Assembly: GCF_003491345.1 (NCBI RefSeq) | Contig: NZ_CP025512.1 | Span: forward strand, 1,984,001-2,048,000 | Direction of reading: 5' to 3' | From: Neorhizobium sp. SOG26 | Lineage (GTDB): Bacteria; Pseudomonadota; Alphaproteobacteria; Rhizobiales; Rhizobiaceae | Length of the DNA: 64,000 nt | In this document: positions 8,360 through 15,955 of the stretch, piece by piece | Layout of the letters: each line of letters starts with the position of its first letter | Position numbering within the stretch: position 1 is the stretch's first letter | The notes under the pieces: model-generated | The model's input: the letters and a program-made list of their open reading frames with translations, nothing else | The model's database searches: none | Told to the model about the DNA's origin: nothing | Translations under genes and position numbers: made by a program

Positions 8360-9106
8360 TCAGCACCAGCCCTTGCCGCTTCCGGGGCGCTTGGCGAGCC
8401 CCTCGCGCACCAGGATATCCGAGAGCGCCATGCCGTTGCGCTTGATTTCCCGCAGCTGGTGGCCATCAACCTCCGCATCATTGCCGGCCCACGTGACAAG
8501 CTCGAACGGACCGGAATCAAGAAAGGCACGAACCCGCAGCTCTGCATCGCTCGCCTTGATCCGCTCGGTTTCGCAACGCGGCTTCTTGATATCCGGCACT
8601 TCGATGCCGACAAGGCGGATCTTCTGGCCGTGGATGACGAAGCGATCGGCCGATACGACGCAATCATCCTGCTTGGCGGTGCCGCACAGGAAGAACTTGC
8701 CCTGGTAGGCGCCGGCGATCTTCGGATCAGCCTTTGCCATCTGCGGCTTGCTGGTCTCATCCATGCCCGGCCTGCCGATCGGCGCGGGCGGAATGAGCGC
8801 TGCATTGCGACGAACCTCGGGCGCTGTCGCGGGCTTAGGCGCCTTGTCGCGCGATACGCTGGCGGAAAGCGGCGCTGGCGGAACCGGGTTGGCAGGCACG
8901 GGAATGGGCCTGGACGCAACAGCGGTTGGCTTGCTGCTCGTCAGGTGGCTGGAGACAAAACGCTTGGCCGCTGCGGAATTTTCATAAAGCGCAAGACCGC
9001 CACCGACCACCACGAGGGCTGCGAGCCACGGCCAAAGCCCGGATCCGGTCGTCTTGGCAGGCCGTCTGGTGCTTTTGCGTCTCGAACCGGATTTGCTGCG
9101 CGCCAT
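8360..9106 (-). CDS. Membrane-anchored SNase-like (thermonuclease-fold) protein
   Basis: A 248-residue protein. A basic N-terminus (RSKSGSRRKSTRRPAK) is followed by one membrane segment (LWPWLAALVVVGGGLALY, ~residues 22-39), a ~100-residue Pro/Ala-rich spacer and a C-terminal OB-fold resembling staphylococcal nuclease (FVIHGQKIRLVGIEVPDI, ALSDILVREGLAK). Canonical SNase catalytic residues are not all evident; the usual Asp after the strand is replaced in RLVGIEVPDIKKPRC, so activity is uncertain. The ATG at 9106 follows AAGGAGATTCGCTC, a strong ribosome-binding site. The domain probably faces the periplasm. It converges on putR with a 24-base gap. Confidence 0.65.
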   Translation of the reverse strand: MARSKSGSRRKSTRRPAKTTGSGLWPWLAALVVVGGGLALYENSAAAKRFVSSHLTSSKPTAVASRPIPVPANPVPPAPLSASVSRDKAPKPATAPEVRRNAALIPPAPIGRPGMDETSKPQMAKADPKIAGAYQGKFFLCGTAKQDDCVVSADRFVIHGQKIRLVGIEVPDIKKPRCETERIKASDAELRVRAFLDSGPFELVTWAGNDAEVDGHQLREIKRNGMALSDILVREGLAKRPGSGKGWC

Positions 9107-9181
9107 GAGCGAATCTCCTTCATTGTCGAGGAGGAGTATTCCGGGCAAGCATTGCTGAATGGTTTCCGTATGAGCCTCAGC

Positions 9182-9210
9182 TTGACAATGTGTATCGATG
9201 TGTACAGATT
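9182..9210 (+). promoter_or_regulatory. Candidate hicAB promoter with direct repeat
   Basis: TTGACA at 9182-9187 is a perfect -35 hexamer; a weak CAGATT follows 17 bases later. The spacer holds a direct repeat of ATGTGTA with a 10-base period (9188-9194 and 9198-9204), which would put two sites on the same helix face. HicB proteins bind such sequences to repress their own operon. The repeat is seen; the function is inferred. Confidence 0.4.
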
Positions 9211-9213
9211 TCG

Positions 9214-9405
9214 ATGATGAAGAGCGCCGAGGTCATCGCACTGCTGCGCAAGGATGGCTGGGTTGAAGTTGCTCAACGCGGCAGCCACATCCAGTTCAAA
9301 CATCCTGTGAAACCGGGCCGAGCAACGGTCCCACATCCGAAGCGGGACATCCCGCTCGGCACGCTGCGCAGCATCGAGAAGCAGGCAGGCATCAAGCTGA
9401 GGTAA
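9214..9405 (+). CDS. hicA: HicA-type mRNA interferase toxin
   Basis: A 63-residue protein with the HicA double-stranded-RNA-binding-like fold: MKSAEVIALLRKDGWVEVAQRGSHIQFKHP...ATVPHPKRDIPLGTLRSIEKQAGIKL. The GSHIQF motif carries the catalytic His, and PHPKRDIPLGTLRSI is the family C-terminus. HicA cleaves mRNA independently of translation start. ATG codons at 9214 and 9217 are both possible. The candidate -10 ends at 9210, so the mRNA would be nearly leaderless. Five bases separate it from hicB. Confidence 0.9.
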   Translation: MMKSAEVIALLRKDGWVEVAQRGSHIQFKHPVKPGRATVPHPKRDIPLGTLRSIEKQAGIKLR

Positions 9406-9410
9406 AGCCT

Positions 9411-9815
9411 ATGAGCAACTACATCGGTCTCATCCACAAGGAACCGGACAGTGACTACGGCGTGTCCTTTCCGGACTTCCCGGGGCTTATAACGGCTGCA
9501 CCCACGCTGGACGAGGCGCGGCAGATGGCCGAAGAAGCGTTGGCTTTTCATGTCGAAGGAATGATCGGGGACGGTGACGCCATTCCAGAGCCATCAACCC
9601 TGGAAAGCATCATGACTGACCCGTCAAACAAGGACGGCGTGGCGGTACTCGTGAGCCTGAAGACCGCCGCTGCCAAGGCCGTGCGCATCAACATCACGCT
9701 ACCGGAAGACGTGCTGCAAACGGTCGATGCTTATGCCGAAGCACGGGGCCTATCGCGCTCCGGATTCCTCGCACGCGCAGCGATCCACGAGATTGAACGA
9801 GAGACCGCCGGCTAA
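9411..9815 (+). CDS. hicB: HicB-type antitoxin
   Basis: A 134-residue antitoxin with the HicB partial RNase H fold at the N-terminus (YIGLIHKEPDSDYGVSFPDFPGLITAAPTLDEA...EALAFHVEGM) and a ribbon-helix-helix DNA-binding domain at the C-terminus (VRINITLPEDVLQTVDAYAE, then RSGFLARAAIHEI). It binds and blocks HicA and represses the operon. It directly follows hicA, the usual toxin-first order for this family, and converges on uraH with a 12-base gap. Confidence 0.92.
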   Translation: MSNYIGLIHKEPDSDYGVSFPDFPGLITAAPTLDEARQMAEEALAFHVEGMIGDGDAIPEPSTLESIMTDPSNKDGVAVLVSLKTAAAKAVRINITLPEDVLQTVDAYAEARGLSRSGFLARAAIHEIERETAG

Positions 9816-9827
9816 TCAGGGTGAGCG

Positions 9828-10184
9828 TCAACTGCCGCGATAGGTCGAATAACCGTAGGGCGAGAGCAGAAGCGGCACGTGGTAGTGCGCCGTCACATCC
9901 GAGATGCCGAAGCGGATCGGGATGACATCAAGGAAGGCCGGTTCGGTGAGCGTCACGCCGCCTGCGCGCAGGTAGTCTCCCGCGTGGAAGACAAGCTCGT
10001 ATTCTCCGGCGATAAAGGTCTCGTCAGCGAGGATCGGTCCGCCATCGACGCGCCCGTCGGCATTGGTGACCACCGTCTTCACCTTAACTCGCCCCTCGCC
10101 TTCCAGGCGGTAGAGGTCGATCTTCAGCCCCTGCGCAGGCGTACCCTTGGCAGTATCAAGAACGTGGGTGGTCAGTCCGGTCAC
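9828..10184 (-). CDS. uraH: 5-Hydroxyisourate hydrolase
   Basis: A 118-residue transthyretin-related protein. It hydrolyses 5-hydroxyisourate, the product of urate oxidation, to OHCU. Diagnostic features are the N-terminal [14 protein letters not shown] (catalytic His), an internal [13 protein letters not shown] with the conserved Arg, [19 protein letters not shown] at the end, and the C-terminal YRGS tetrapeptide that separates HIU hydrolases from transthyretin. It is the last gene of the ureide operon; its ATG overlaps the allA stop (ATGA), so it is translationally coupled. Confidence 0.95.
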   Translation of the reverse strand: MTGLTTHVLDTAKGTPAQGLKIDLYRLEGEGRVKVKTVVTNADGRVDGGPILADETFIAGEYELVFHAGDYLRAGGVTLTEPAFLDVIPIRFGISDVTAHYHVPLLLSPYGYSTYRGS

Positions 10185-10681
10185 AGGCGGGGCTCCATGA
10201 TCATGTAGGGTGCATCGAAGGTTTTTTCTTGGAGATTGGCGGCTGGGTTATCGCGATCAACGACGAGGAAGTCGCTGACTTCGCCGAGCGCCATCAGCGG
10301 ATGGTGCCAGACGTTCGGGAAATAGTTCACGCCCTGGCCGGCTTGTGCCAGGAAGACCTGCGGCACGCCCGGGCGTCCATCTTCGTCAGCGGAGACGGCA
10401 ACCAGGAACGGGCGGCCGGAGAGCGGCATGAAGCTCTGGCTGCCGTAGGGGTGCCGCTCCATCATGTCGATCGTGTACGGAAACTGCCGCGGCCTGCCGC
10501 GAAAAATACTGAAGATCAGCCGCTCGGGTGCTCCGACCACAACCGGTTCGGCCAGCGCATGATAGCGTTCGGTGGTGCCGCCATTGATAAGGCGCATCGT
10601 GCCTGGATCGGCTTCAATGACATCACCGAAGGGAGCGAAGGCCTGCTTGGTCAGCGGCTTGATGTTGAGATAGGTACTCAC
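10181..10681 (-). CDS. allA: Ureidoglycolate lyase
   Basis: A 166-residue cupin-fold enzyme releasing urea and glyoxylate from ureidoglycolate. Characteristic segments are [57 protein letters not shown] and [16 protein letters not shown]. The start is a GTG at 10681 preceded by GGGGGAG; this GTG shares one base with the TAG stop of the upstream HEPN gene (TAGTG), so reinitiation is likely. Although the preceding pair of genes looks foreign, allA keeps its coupling to the operon. Confidence 0.92.
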   Translation of the reverse strand: MSTYLNIKPLTKQAFAPFGDVIEADPGTMRLINGGTTERYHALAEPVVVGAPERLIFSIFRGRPRQFPYTIDMMERHPYGSQSFMPLSGRPFLVAVSADEDGRPGVPQVFLAQAGQGVNYFPNVWHHPLMALGEVSDFLVVDRDNPAANLQEKTFDAPYMIMEPRL

Positions 10682-11043
10682 TACTCCCCCTGGGGACGCC
10701 AGTGATGAAGGGCGTCGAGTTTTTGCAGAAGATCCGGCAAGGCAATCCTGACCGTATCGAAGACGATCGGAAGCTCCAGCTGATAATAATCGTGTACTGC
10801 CAGATTGCGCATGCCGCGCATCTTGGTCCATGGGATGTCAGGATGTTCCACCGGAAAATCCGGATTCCGCGCGACGATCCGGGACGCACCTTCACCGATG
10901 AGCACGAGCGACATGGCCACGGCCATTTGCGTGCGTCTGTCGCCGAGGAACTGCTCGATCGTCATCTCACCGACAAACTCGCGGGCCTCCATCGCCGCAG
11001 CCCGCATCTGGTCCAGATCCTCCTTCAGGCGATCCAGCTTCAT
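10681..11043 (-). CDS. HEPN-domain toxin (HepT-like, DUF86)
   Basis: A 120-residue all-helical protein of the HepT/DUF86 group. The diagnostic RX4HXY motif reads RNLAVHDYY (Arg-x4-His-x-Tyr) near residues 79-87, after WTKMRGM. HepT toxins are RNases; in Shewanella the partner MntA modifies the motif Tyr with AMP and inactivates it. The ATG overlaps the MNT stop as ATGA, and its own stop overlaps the GTG of allA. The pair therefore sits inside the ureide operon with no intergenic DNA. Family assignment is firm; toxicity here is inference. Confidence 0.88.
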   Translation of the reverse strand: MKLDRLKEDLDQMRAAAMEAREFVGEMTIEQFLGDRRTQMAVAMSLVLIGEGASRIVARNPDFPVEHPDIPWTKMRGMRNLAVHDYYQLELPIVFDTVRIALPDLLQKLDALHHWRPQGE

Positions 11044-11330
11044 ATCGTGGTGGCTTCCGAAAGGATGCGTTGGCGCATCGAGGGCCGCAGGCCTCCGTCG
11101 GTCACCAGATCGACCTTCCTCTGGAGGATCTTTTCCAGTTCGTTCTGCAGGCCGCCGAGATCAAACAGGGTCAATCCCGGAAGCGCGTCCACCAGAATAT
11201 CGATGTCACTGTCAGGGCCATCTTCACCGCGCGCAACGGAGCCGAAGACGCGCGGGTTTGCAGCGTTGAAGCGTTTCGTGGCTTCGCGAATCGCGTCCCG
11301 GTTTTTCTCCAAAGCTTCAGATGGCCTCAT
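11040..11330 (-). CDS. Minimal nucleotidyltransferase antitoxin (MntA-like)
   Basis: A 96-residue MNT-family nucleotidyltransferase. The signature RVFGSVARGEDGPDSDIDILVD (shown here only as the catalytic GS...DxD motif) gives GSVARGE followed by SDID, with a third acidic residue in the strand KVDLVTD. ATG 11330 is preferred because AGGAG lies 10 bases upstream and the following MRPSEALEKN fits family starts. An in-frame GTG at 11390 overlaps the allantoicase stop (GTGA) and would add 20 residues; it would make coupling seamless, so it remains possible. It precedes the HEPN gene, as in known MntA/HepT pairs. Confidence 0.85.
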   Translation of the reverse strand: MRPSEALEKNRDAIREATKRFNAANPRVFGSVARGEDGPDSDIDILVDALPGLTLFDLGGLQNELEKILQRKVDLVTDGGLRPSMRQRILSEATTI

Positions 11331-11386
11331 GACGGCATCACTCCTGATGCCGGCAATATAGGTGAGAGACAGGCTTTCGGGAAGCG

Positions 11387-12409
11387 TCACGCCTTGGTGC
11401 CGAAGAGCCTCAACCGCATCGTGCCGCCATCCGGATGCATGGCATAGCGCACATGCGTGACCGGACCGATATCGGCCACGACATCGGCGCCGTATTCGTG
11501 CTGGTGGTCCATCTGCAGCTTCTGGCGCGGCAGGATCGGCTTCCAGGTTTCCGATGCTGCGATCTCGGCCTCCGAGAGCTCATCACCAAGCTCCGGCAGG
11601 TATGCGCCCAGAAGTTCGCAGGTATCGGGGAAATTGCCCTTGAAGAAGGCGGTGTCGACGGTGACGCGCTTGATCGTGCCCGGATGGCCGAGCCGGATCA
11701 CCGCCCAGTCGTGGCCAGGCCCGCGGCGACGCTTGGTTTCCCAGCCATCGCCCATGTTGATGCCGCGCCCCGGTCCCAGCATCTTGTCCGGGTGGCCGTA
11801 ATGGGCATCCGACCAGGCGAGCGACTTTGCGCCATGGAAGATATAGGCAAGGTCAATCTCTTCGTCTGCGCCGACCTTCGACCAGTCGAAATGCGCCGAA
11901 CCATAAACGCGAAGACGCGCGATTCCGCCATCGGGGTAGATGTGGAGCCGCAGATGCGTCCAGACCTTGTCCTTGTCTGCGTTGTCGAAGAAGTGGTGGG
12001 CACTGGGCCCGAGCGGCGACTTGTCGAGGATCTCGGTCCACTCAATGGATTCGATCGCGTCACCCTCTTCGATGAAGGCAGCCTCGATCGAGCAATGCGG
12101 CGGATAGTTGCCGGTGAAGTAGCTGGTGTCGACGTCGAAACCGAAGATGCGGCCCGGCATGGCGAGCTTGACGATCGCCCAGTCGTGGCCGGCGACGCGC
12201 TTGCGGCGGCTTTCCCAGCCGTCCATGTACTTGCCGTTGTCGTCGTAGAGATCCGGATCGAAGCTTGCCGGCGCATCGGCCAGCATGCGCTCGAGCGGCG
12301 CAAAGAACTCGTCGGTCGCATACAGGCCCTTCGCGCCGAGGCGCGCGGATGCAAGGTTGATCGAGCCCTTCGCGAAATGGGGCAGGCTGTTGTCGCTGGT
12401 CTCGGTCAT
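11387..12409 (-). CDS. alc: Allantoicase
   Basis: A 340-residue enzyme hydrolysing allantoate to ureidoglycolate and urea. Two tandem jelly-roll repeats, as in all allantoicases, show twice as the motif GW(E)...KRR...GHDWA: MDGWESRRKRVAGHDWAIVK near residue 61 and MGDGWETKRRRGPGHDWAVI near residue 221, each followed by VDTSYFTGNYP or VDTAFFKGNFP. Length matches the family. The ATG overlaps the uraD stop (ATGA). With AllA it splits allantoate into glyoxylate and two urea, the substrate of the urease at the right end of the window. Confidence 0.95.
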   Translation of the reverse strand: MTETSDNSLPHFAKGSINLASARLGAKGLYATDEFFAPLERMLADAPASFDPDLYDDNGKYMDGWESRRKRVAGHDWAIVKLAMPGRIFGFDVDTSYFTGNYPPHCSIEAAFIEEGDAIESIEWTEILDKSPLGPSAHHFFDNADKDKVWTHLRLHIYPDGGIARLRVYGSAHFDWSKVGADEEIDLAYIFHGAKSLAWSDAHYGHPDKMLGPGRGINMGDGWETKRRRGPGHDWAVIRLGHPGTIKRVTVDTAFFKGNFPDTCELLGAYLPELGDELSEAEIAASETWKPILPRQKLQMDHQHEYGADVVADIGPVTHVRYAMHPDGGTMRLRLFGTKA

Positions 12410-12909
12410 TTTGATGTCTCCGGTAGCAATGCGATGAGGCGCAGAAGCGCAATCTTTTCAACCTGGGCGGCGGCCGTTGCGAACTCGTCTTCCACGCTGT
12501 TGTGGATGCGTTTTTCGAAGGCCGCCAGGATATCGTTCTTGTTCAGCCCCTTCACGGCGATGATGAAGGGAAAGCCGAACTTCGCCATGTAATGGGTATT
12601 GAGCTCGGTGAAGCGAGCGTGCTCGTCCGGGCTCAGGCGATCCAGCCCGGCACCAGCCTGTTCCTTACGGCTTTCTTCGGTGAGCTCGCCGGCGATCGCC
12701 AGCTTGCCGGCAAGATCCGGATGGGCGCGAAGCACGCCAAGCCGCTCCGCATAACTCGCCCGGCGGAAGATGGAGGTCAGCGCGTCGTGCACGCCCTTTG
12801 CCGTCAGCGGCACGAAGATCAGGCCGGCGTCATAGGCGCGCTCGGCAATGAAGGGCGAGTGCTCGAAGACGCCACCGAACCGCTCTATGAAGTCTGCGCG
12901 CGCAGTCAT
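12406..12909 (-). CDS. uraD: OHCU decarboxylase
   Basis: A 167-residue helical enzyme giving S-allantoin from OHCU. Family marks are FIERFGGVFEHSPFIAERA, LGVLRAHPDLAGKLAIAGELTEESRKEQAGAGLDRLSPDEHARF (catalytic His in RAHPDL), and YMAKFGFPFIIAVKGLNK. The ATG at 12909 overlaps the puuE stop (ATGA) and its stop overlaps the alc ATG. The open frame extends upstream into puuE but only as shadow. Confidence 0.93.
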   Translation of the reverse strand: MTARADFIERFGGVFEHSPFIAERAYDAGLIFVPLTAKGVHDALTSIFRRASYAERLGVLRAHPDLAGKLAIAGELTEESRKEQAGAGLDRLSPDEHARFTELNTHYMAKFGFPFIIAVKGLNKNDILAAFEKRIHNSVEDEFATAAAQVEKIALLRLIALLPETSK

Positions 12910-13835
12910 GGTGCACCTGCCGGGCGATGATGCTGGTGCCAATGGCGGGCAATCTCGATGCGTTGCGGGATCCAGACCTTGTCGTGCGACAGCACGTATT
13001 CGATGAAGCGGCGCAGCGCGGCGGCACGACCGGGACGACCGACGAGGCGGCAATGCAAGCCGACCGACATCATCTTCGGCGCGCCTTCCTGGCCTTCCCG
13101 GTAAAGCGTGTCGAACGTGTCCTTCAGGTAGGTGAAGAACTGGTCGCCGGCATTGAAGCCCTGGGGCGTCGCGAACCGCATGTCATTGGCTTCCAGCGTG
13201 TAGGGAATGATGAGGAAGGGTTTTCCGTCCAGTCCGGGCACCCAGTAGGGAAGATCGTCGGCATAGCTGTCGGAGGAATAAAGGAACCCACCCTCTTCCA
13301 TGACGAGCTTCAGCGTGTTGGTCGATGGCTTGCCCTGGTACATGCCATAGGGTCGCTCGCCGACAAGCTCGGTGTGAAGGCGCACGGCCTCCAGGATGTG
13401 CTCGCGCTCCCGCTCTTCCGGGAAATCCTTGTATTCGAGCCAGCGGTAACCGTGGCTGGCGATCTCCCAGCCGGCTTCCTTCATGGCAGCTACGGCTTCC
13501 GGGTTGCGCGCCATGGCGAGCGTCACGCCATAGACTGTCGTCTGCACCTTGAGTTCGGTAAACATCCGCCAGAGCCGCCAGAAGCCGGCGCGCGAGCCGT
13601 ATTCGTAGATCGACTCCATGTTGAGGTTTCGCTGGCCAGGCCATGGCGCGGCCCCAACGATCTCCGACAACAGCGATTCGGAGGCCGGATCACCATCGAG
13701 GATCGAGCTTTCGCCGCCTTCCTCGTAGTTGATCACGAACTGGATCGCGATATTGGCACCATTAGGCCATTGGGGACTGGGAGGGTTGCGGCCGTAGCCG
13801 ACAAGATCGCGCGGATAGTCTTTTGCCTGCATCAC
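12906..13835 (-). CDS. puuE: Allantoinase, polysaccharide-deacetylase type
   Basis: A 309-residue NodB/polysaccharide-deacetylase-fold allantoinase, a non-amidohydrolase replacement for AllB that opens the ring of allantoin. Supporting segments are the N-terminal DLVGYGRNPPSPQWPNGANIAIQFVINYEEGGE, SIYEYGSRAGFWRLWRMF, GWEIASHGYRWLEY (conserved His) and MMSVGLHCRLVGRPGR. First gene of the seven-gene minus-strand operon puuE-uraD-alc-mnt-hepn-allA-uraH. AAGGTGAG precedes the tandem ATG at 13835/13832. Urate oxidase and xanthine dehydrogenase are not in the window. Confidence 0.94.
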   Translation of the reverse strand: MMQAKDYPRDLVGYGRNPPSPQWPNGANIAIQFVINYEEGGESSILDGDPASESLLSEIVGAAPWPGQRNLNMESIYEYGSRAGFWRLWRMFTELKVQTTVYGVTLAMARNPEAVAAMKEAGWEIASHGYRWLEYKDFPEEREREHILEAVRLHTELVGERPYGMYQGKPSTNTLKLVMEEGGFLYSSDSYADDLPYWVPGLDGKPFLIIPYTLEANDMRFATPQGFNAGDQFFTYLKDTFDTLYREGQEGAPKMMSVGLHCRLVGRPGRAAALRRFIEYVLSHDKVWIPQRIEIARHWHQHHRPAGAP

Positions 13836-13948
13836 TCACCTTCAACACGTCGACGGACGGTAGCGCACCCGTTCCGGCACTGTCGAGATGGAAAGATCAG
13901 CTCACGAGGCCACAGCTTCGGTTTTGCACCGGCATGAACGTCTAAGCC

Positions 13949-15184
13949 TCAGGCCTGTTTTGTCGTGCGGGCAGCCGGGCGCGAGGCGGCAAGGAGATGG
14001 CTGGCGAGTGTGAAGGGGGCAGGAAGCCTCGGATCACGTGACATAACGGTGGCGAGCGCCGCATCCGCAAGCCGGTGGGCAAGCCCAAAACTTACCTTGA
14101 ACCCGCCGGTAAGCGCGATGACACGCGGATGGTCCGGATGCGGTCCGACCATCGGGTCGCGATCCACTGCCTTCGGACGCAAGCCCGCCCAGCGTTCCAC
14201 CACGGGTGCGGAGCCAAGTTCCGGCACCAGCGCGCGGGCTCGAGCGATCAAGGCCTCAAGCTGGGCATCGGTCGAAAACGCGTCCTCGAAACTGTCCTCG
14301 CTGGTGCTGCCGATGGCGACATGGCCGTCTTCATGCGGCACGACATAAAGCCCGTTGAGGAAGATCACCGGCAGCGTGGGATCCATCTCAGCCTTCAGAA
14401 GCGCCGCCTGCCCTTTGACCGGCGTGCCGACCGGCTGTCGCAACGGCGCCGAGACCGCCTGGAGGAGCGGAAACGAACGCCATCCGGCCGCGATGATGCA
14501 GTGGCCAAAAGCAGTGCGGTCGCCGTTGGCGAAGACCACGCGGTTGTCGTCCGGTTCGATGCGCTCCGCCTCGATATTCTCGACCACCGTCACATGCCGG
14601 GCGGTACGCAGGAAAGCCGCGAGTGCAGCGCAAAGTGCACGCGGCGAAACGCGCGCTGCGAGCGTATCGTGAACGACGCCTGCCTCGGCAAAGGATGATG
14701 CTGGCCAGCCGGTGCGGTACGGCCGCTCCAGCACATGCCAGTGGAAGCGGCGGCCGCGCTGGTTCCAGCAGGTTTCGGCATCCTTGGAGTGGCGATCCGC
14801 GATCATCCGCAGATGCGGCTTCGGGAGCGGGATGAGGCGCCCCGAGCGGCGATAACCGCAGGAAAGGCCTGTGGCCGCCTCGATCTCGGCGATCTCCTCC
14901 TCGAGTGACAACAGCGCGTCGAACTGGAACTGCTTCTTGTCGTTCCACTTGTCCGGCATGTGCGGCATGAGCGCGCCCAACAGGCCGCCGCTTGCTCCCT
15001 GCCCGAGTTCACCAGCATCGACCAGCAGGGTGTCGAGCCCAAGCATCTCGGCCTTCACAGCGGCCCACAGGCCCATGATGCCGCCACCGAGGATGACGAG
15101 ATCGGCAGAAGCCGGCAGCGCAGCGGATTGCCGGCCATGAATTGATTGACCCGCACCACCGGCAGGATTATCCGCGTGTGACAT
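13949..15184 (-). CDS. FAD-dependent DAO-family oxidoreductase, probable MnmC oxidase half
   Basis: A 411-residue D-amino-acid-oxidase-fold protein. The FAD Rossmann motif is VILGGGIMGLWAAVKAEMLG (~residues 29-48), followed by DAGELGQGASGG; GFKVSFGLAHRLAD near the C-terminus is the second FAD contact. Its start codon overlaps that of the divergent mnmD by two bases. In E. coli MnmC the same two activities are fused: the oxidase removes the carboxymethyl group from cmnm5s2U34 of tRNA and the methyltransferase completes mnm5s2U. The split-MnmC role is inferred from this pairing; a glycine- or D-amino-acid oxidase is the alternative. Confidence 0.72.
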   Translation of the reverse strand: MSHADNPAGGAGQSIHGRQSAALPASADLVILGGGIMGLWAAVKAEMLGLDTLLVDAGELGQGASGGLLGALMPHMPDKWNDKKQFQFDALLSLEEEIAEIEAATGLSCGYRRSGRLIPLPKPHLRMIADRHSKDAETCWNQRGRRFHWHVLERPYRTGWPASSFAEAGVVHDTLAARVSPRALCAALAAFLRTARHVTVVENIEAERIEPDDNRVVFANGDRTAFGHCIIAAGWRSFPLLQAVSAPLRQPVGTPVKGQAALLKAEMDPTLPVIFLNGLYVVPHEDGHVAIGSTSEDSFEDAFSTDAQLEALIARARALVPELGSAPVVERWAGLRPKAVDRDPMVGPHPDHPRVIALTGGFKVSFGLAHRLADAALATVMSRDPRLPAPFTLASHLLAASRPAARTTKQA

Positions 15185-15932
15185 GAACGATCGTCATCCT
15201 GAGAATGCCGCGACAAGCGGCCAAATGCCTGAAAGCCAGACGCTGGATTGGAATGATGGCGATATGCCGTATTCGCGCGAGTTTGGCGATCATTTTTATT
15301 GCCAGACCGACGGGCGGCTCGAATGTGAGCATACCTTTCTCGCCGGCAATGGCCTGCCTGACCGCTGGTCACCGGGTGGAGACTTCAGGATCGGTGAACT
15401 CGGTTTCGGCACCGGGCTGAATTTCTGCGAGACATGGCGGCAGTGGAAGATCCACCGGAAGCCCGGCGCACATCTGCATTTCACGTCCTTCGAGCTTTAC
15501 CCGATGCAACGCGGCGAGATCGACCGGGCGCTCGCCCGCTGGCCTCAGATCGATGCGGAGCGTCAGGCGCTCACAGCCGCCTGGCCGGATGATCCCAAGG
15601 GCCATGTCGTGATCGACCTGGACGCCCAGACGCGCCTTACCGTCGTTTGCGGACCGGCGCTCGAGGGCGTCTCGGCTGCAGAGCCAGGCTTTGACGCGTG
15701 GTTCCTCGATGGCTTTGCGCCCTCGCGCAATCCGGCGATGTGGTCGCAGGAATTGATGCAGGCAGTTTTCGAGAAGACCGCGCCACAAGGTACCTTTGGC
15801 ACCTATGCAGCCGCGGGCTTCGTGCGCCGCAACCTGCAGGCAGCAGGTTTCACCGTCGAGCGCCGCCCGGGCTTTGCCGGCAAACGCGAGATGCTGTGCG
15901 GCCGCAAGGAAGCGACCACACAGCAAGACTAG
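15183..15932 (+). CDS. mnmD: tRNA 5-methylaminomethyl-2-thiouridine methyltransferase
   Basis: A 249-residue SAM-dependent methyltransferase matching the N-terminal half of E. coli MnmC. The SAM motif is IGELGFGTGLNFCETW (~residues 70-85). The MnmD signature DAWFLDGFAPSRNPAMW (~residue 173) and GTFGTYAAAGFVRRNLQAAGF follow. It methylates the wobble uridine side chain of certain tRNAs. The ATG at 15183 lies within CATG shared with the divergent DAO gene; AGGA is 14 bases upstream, inside that gene. A later in-frame ATG (MPESQTLDW) would still leave the domain intact. Confidence 0.93.
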   Translation: MNDRHPENAATSGQMPESQTLDWNDGDMPYSREFGDHFYCQTDGRLECEHTFLAGNGLPDRWSPGGDFRIGELGFGTGLNFCETWRQWKIHRKPGAHLHFTSFELYPMQRGEIDRALARWPQIDAERQALTAAWPDDPKGHVVIDLDAQTRLTVVCGPALEGVSAAEPGFDAWFLDGFAPSRNPAMWSQELMQAVFEKTAPQGTFGTYAAAGFVRRNLQAAGFTVERRPGFAGKREMLCGRKEATTQQD

Positions 15933-15955
15933 GCCGGAAGGCTACGGCTGAGGGG

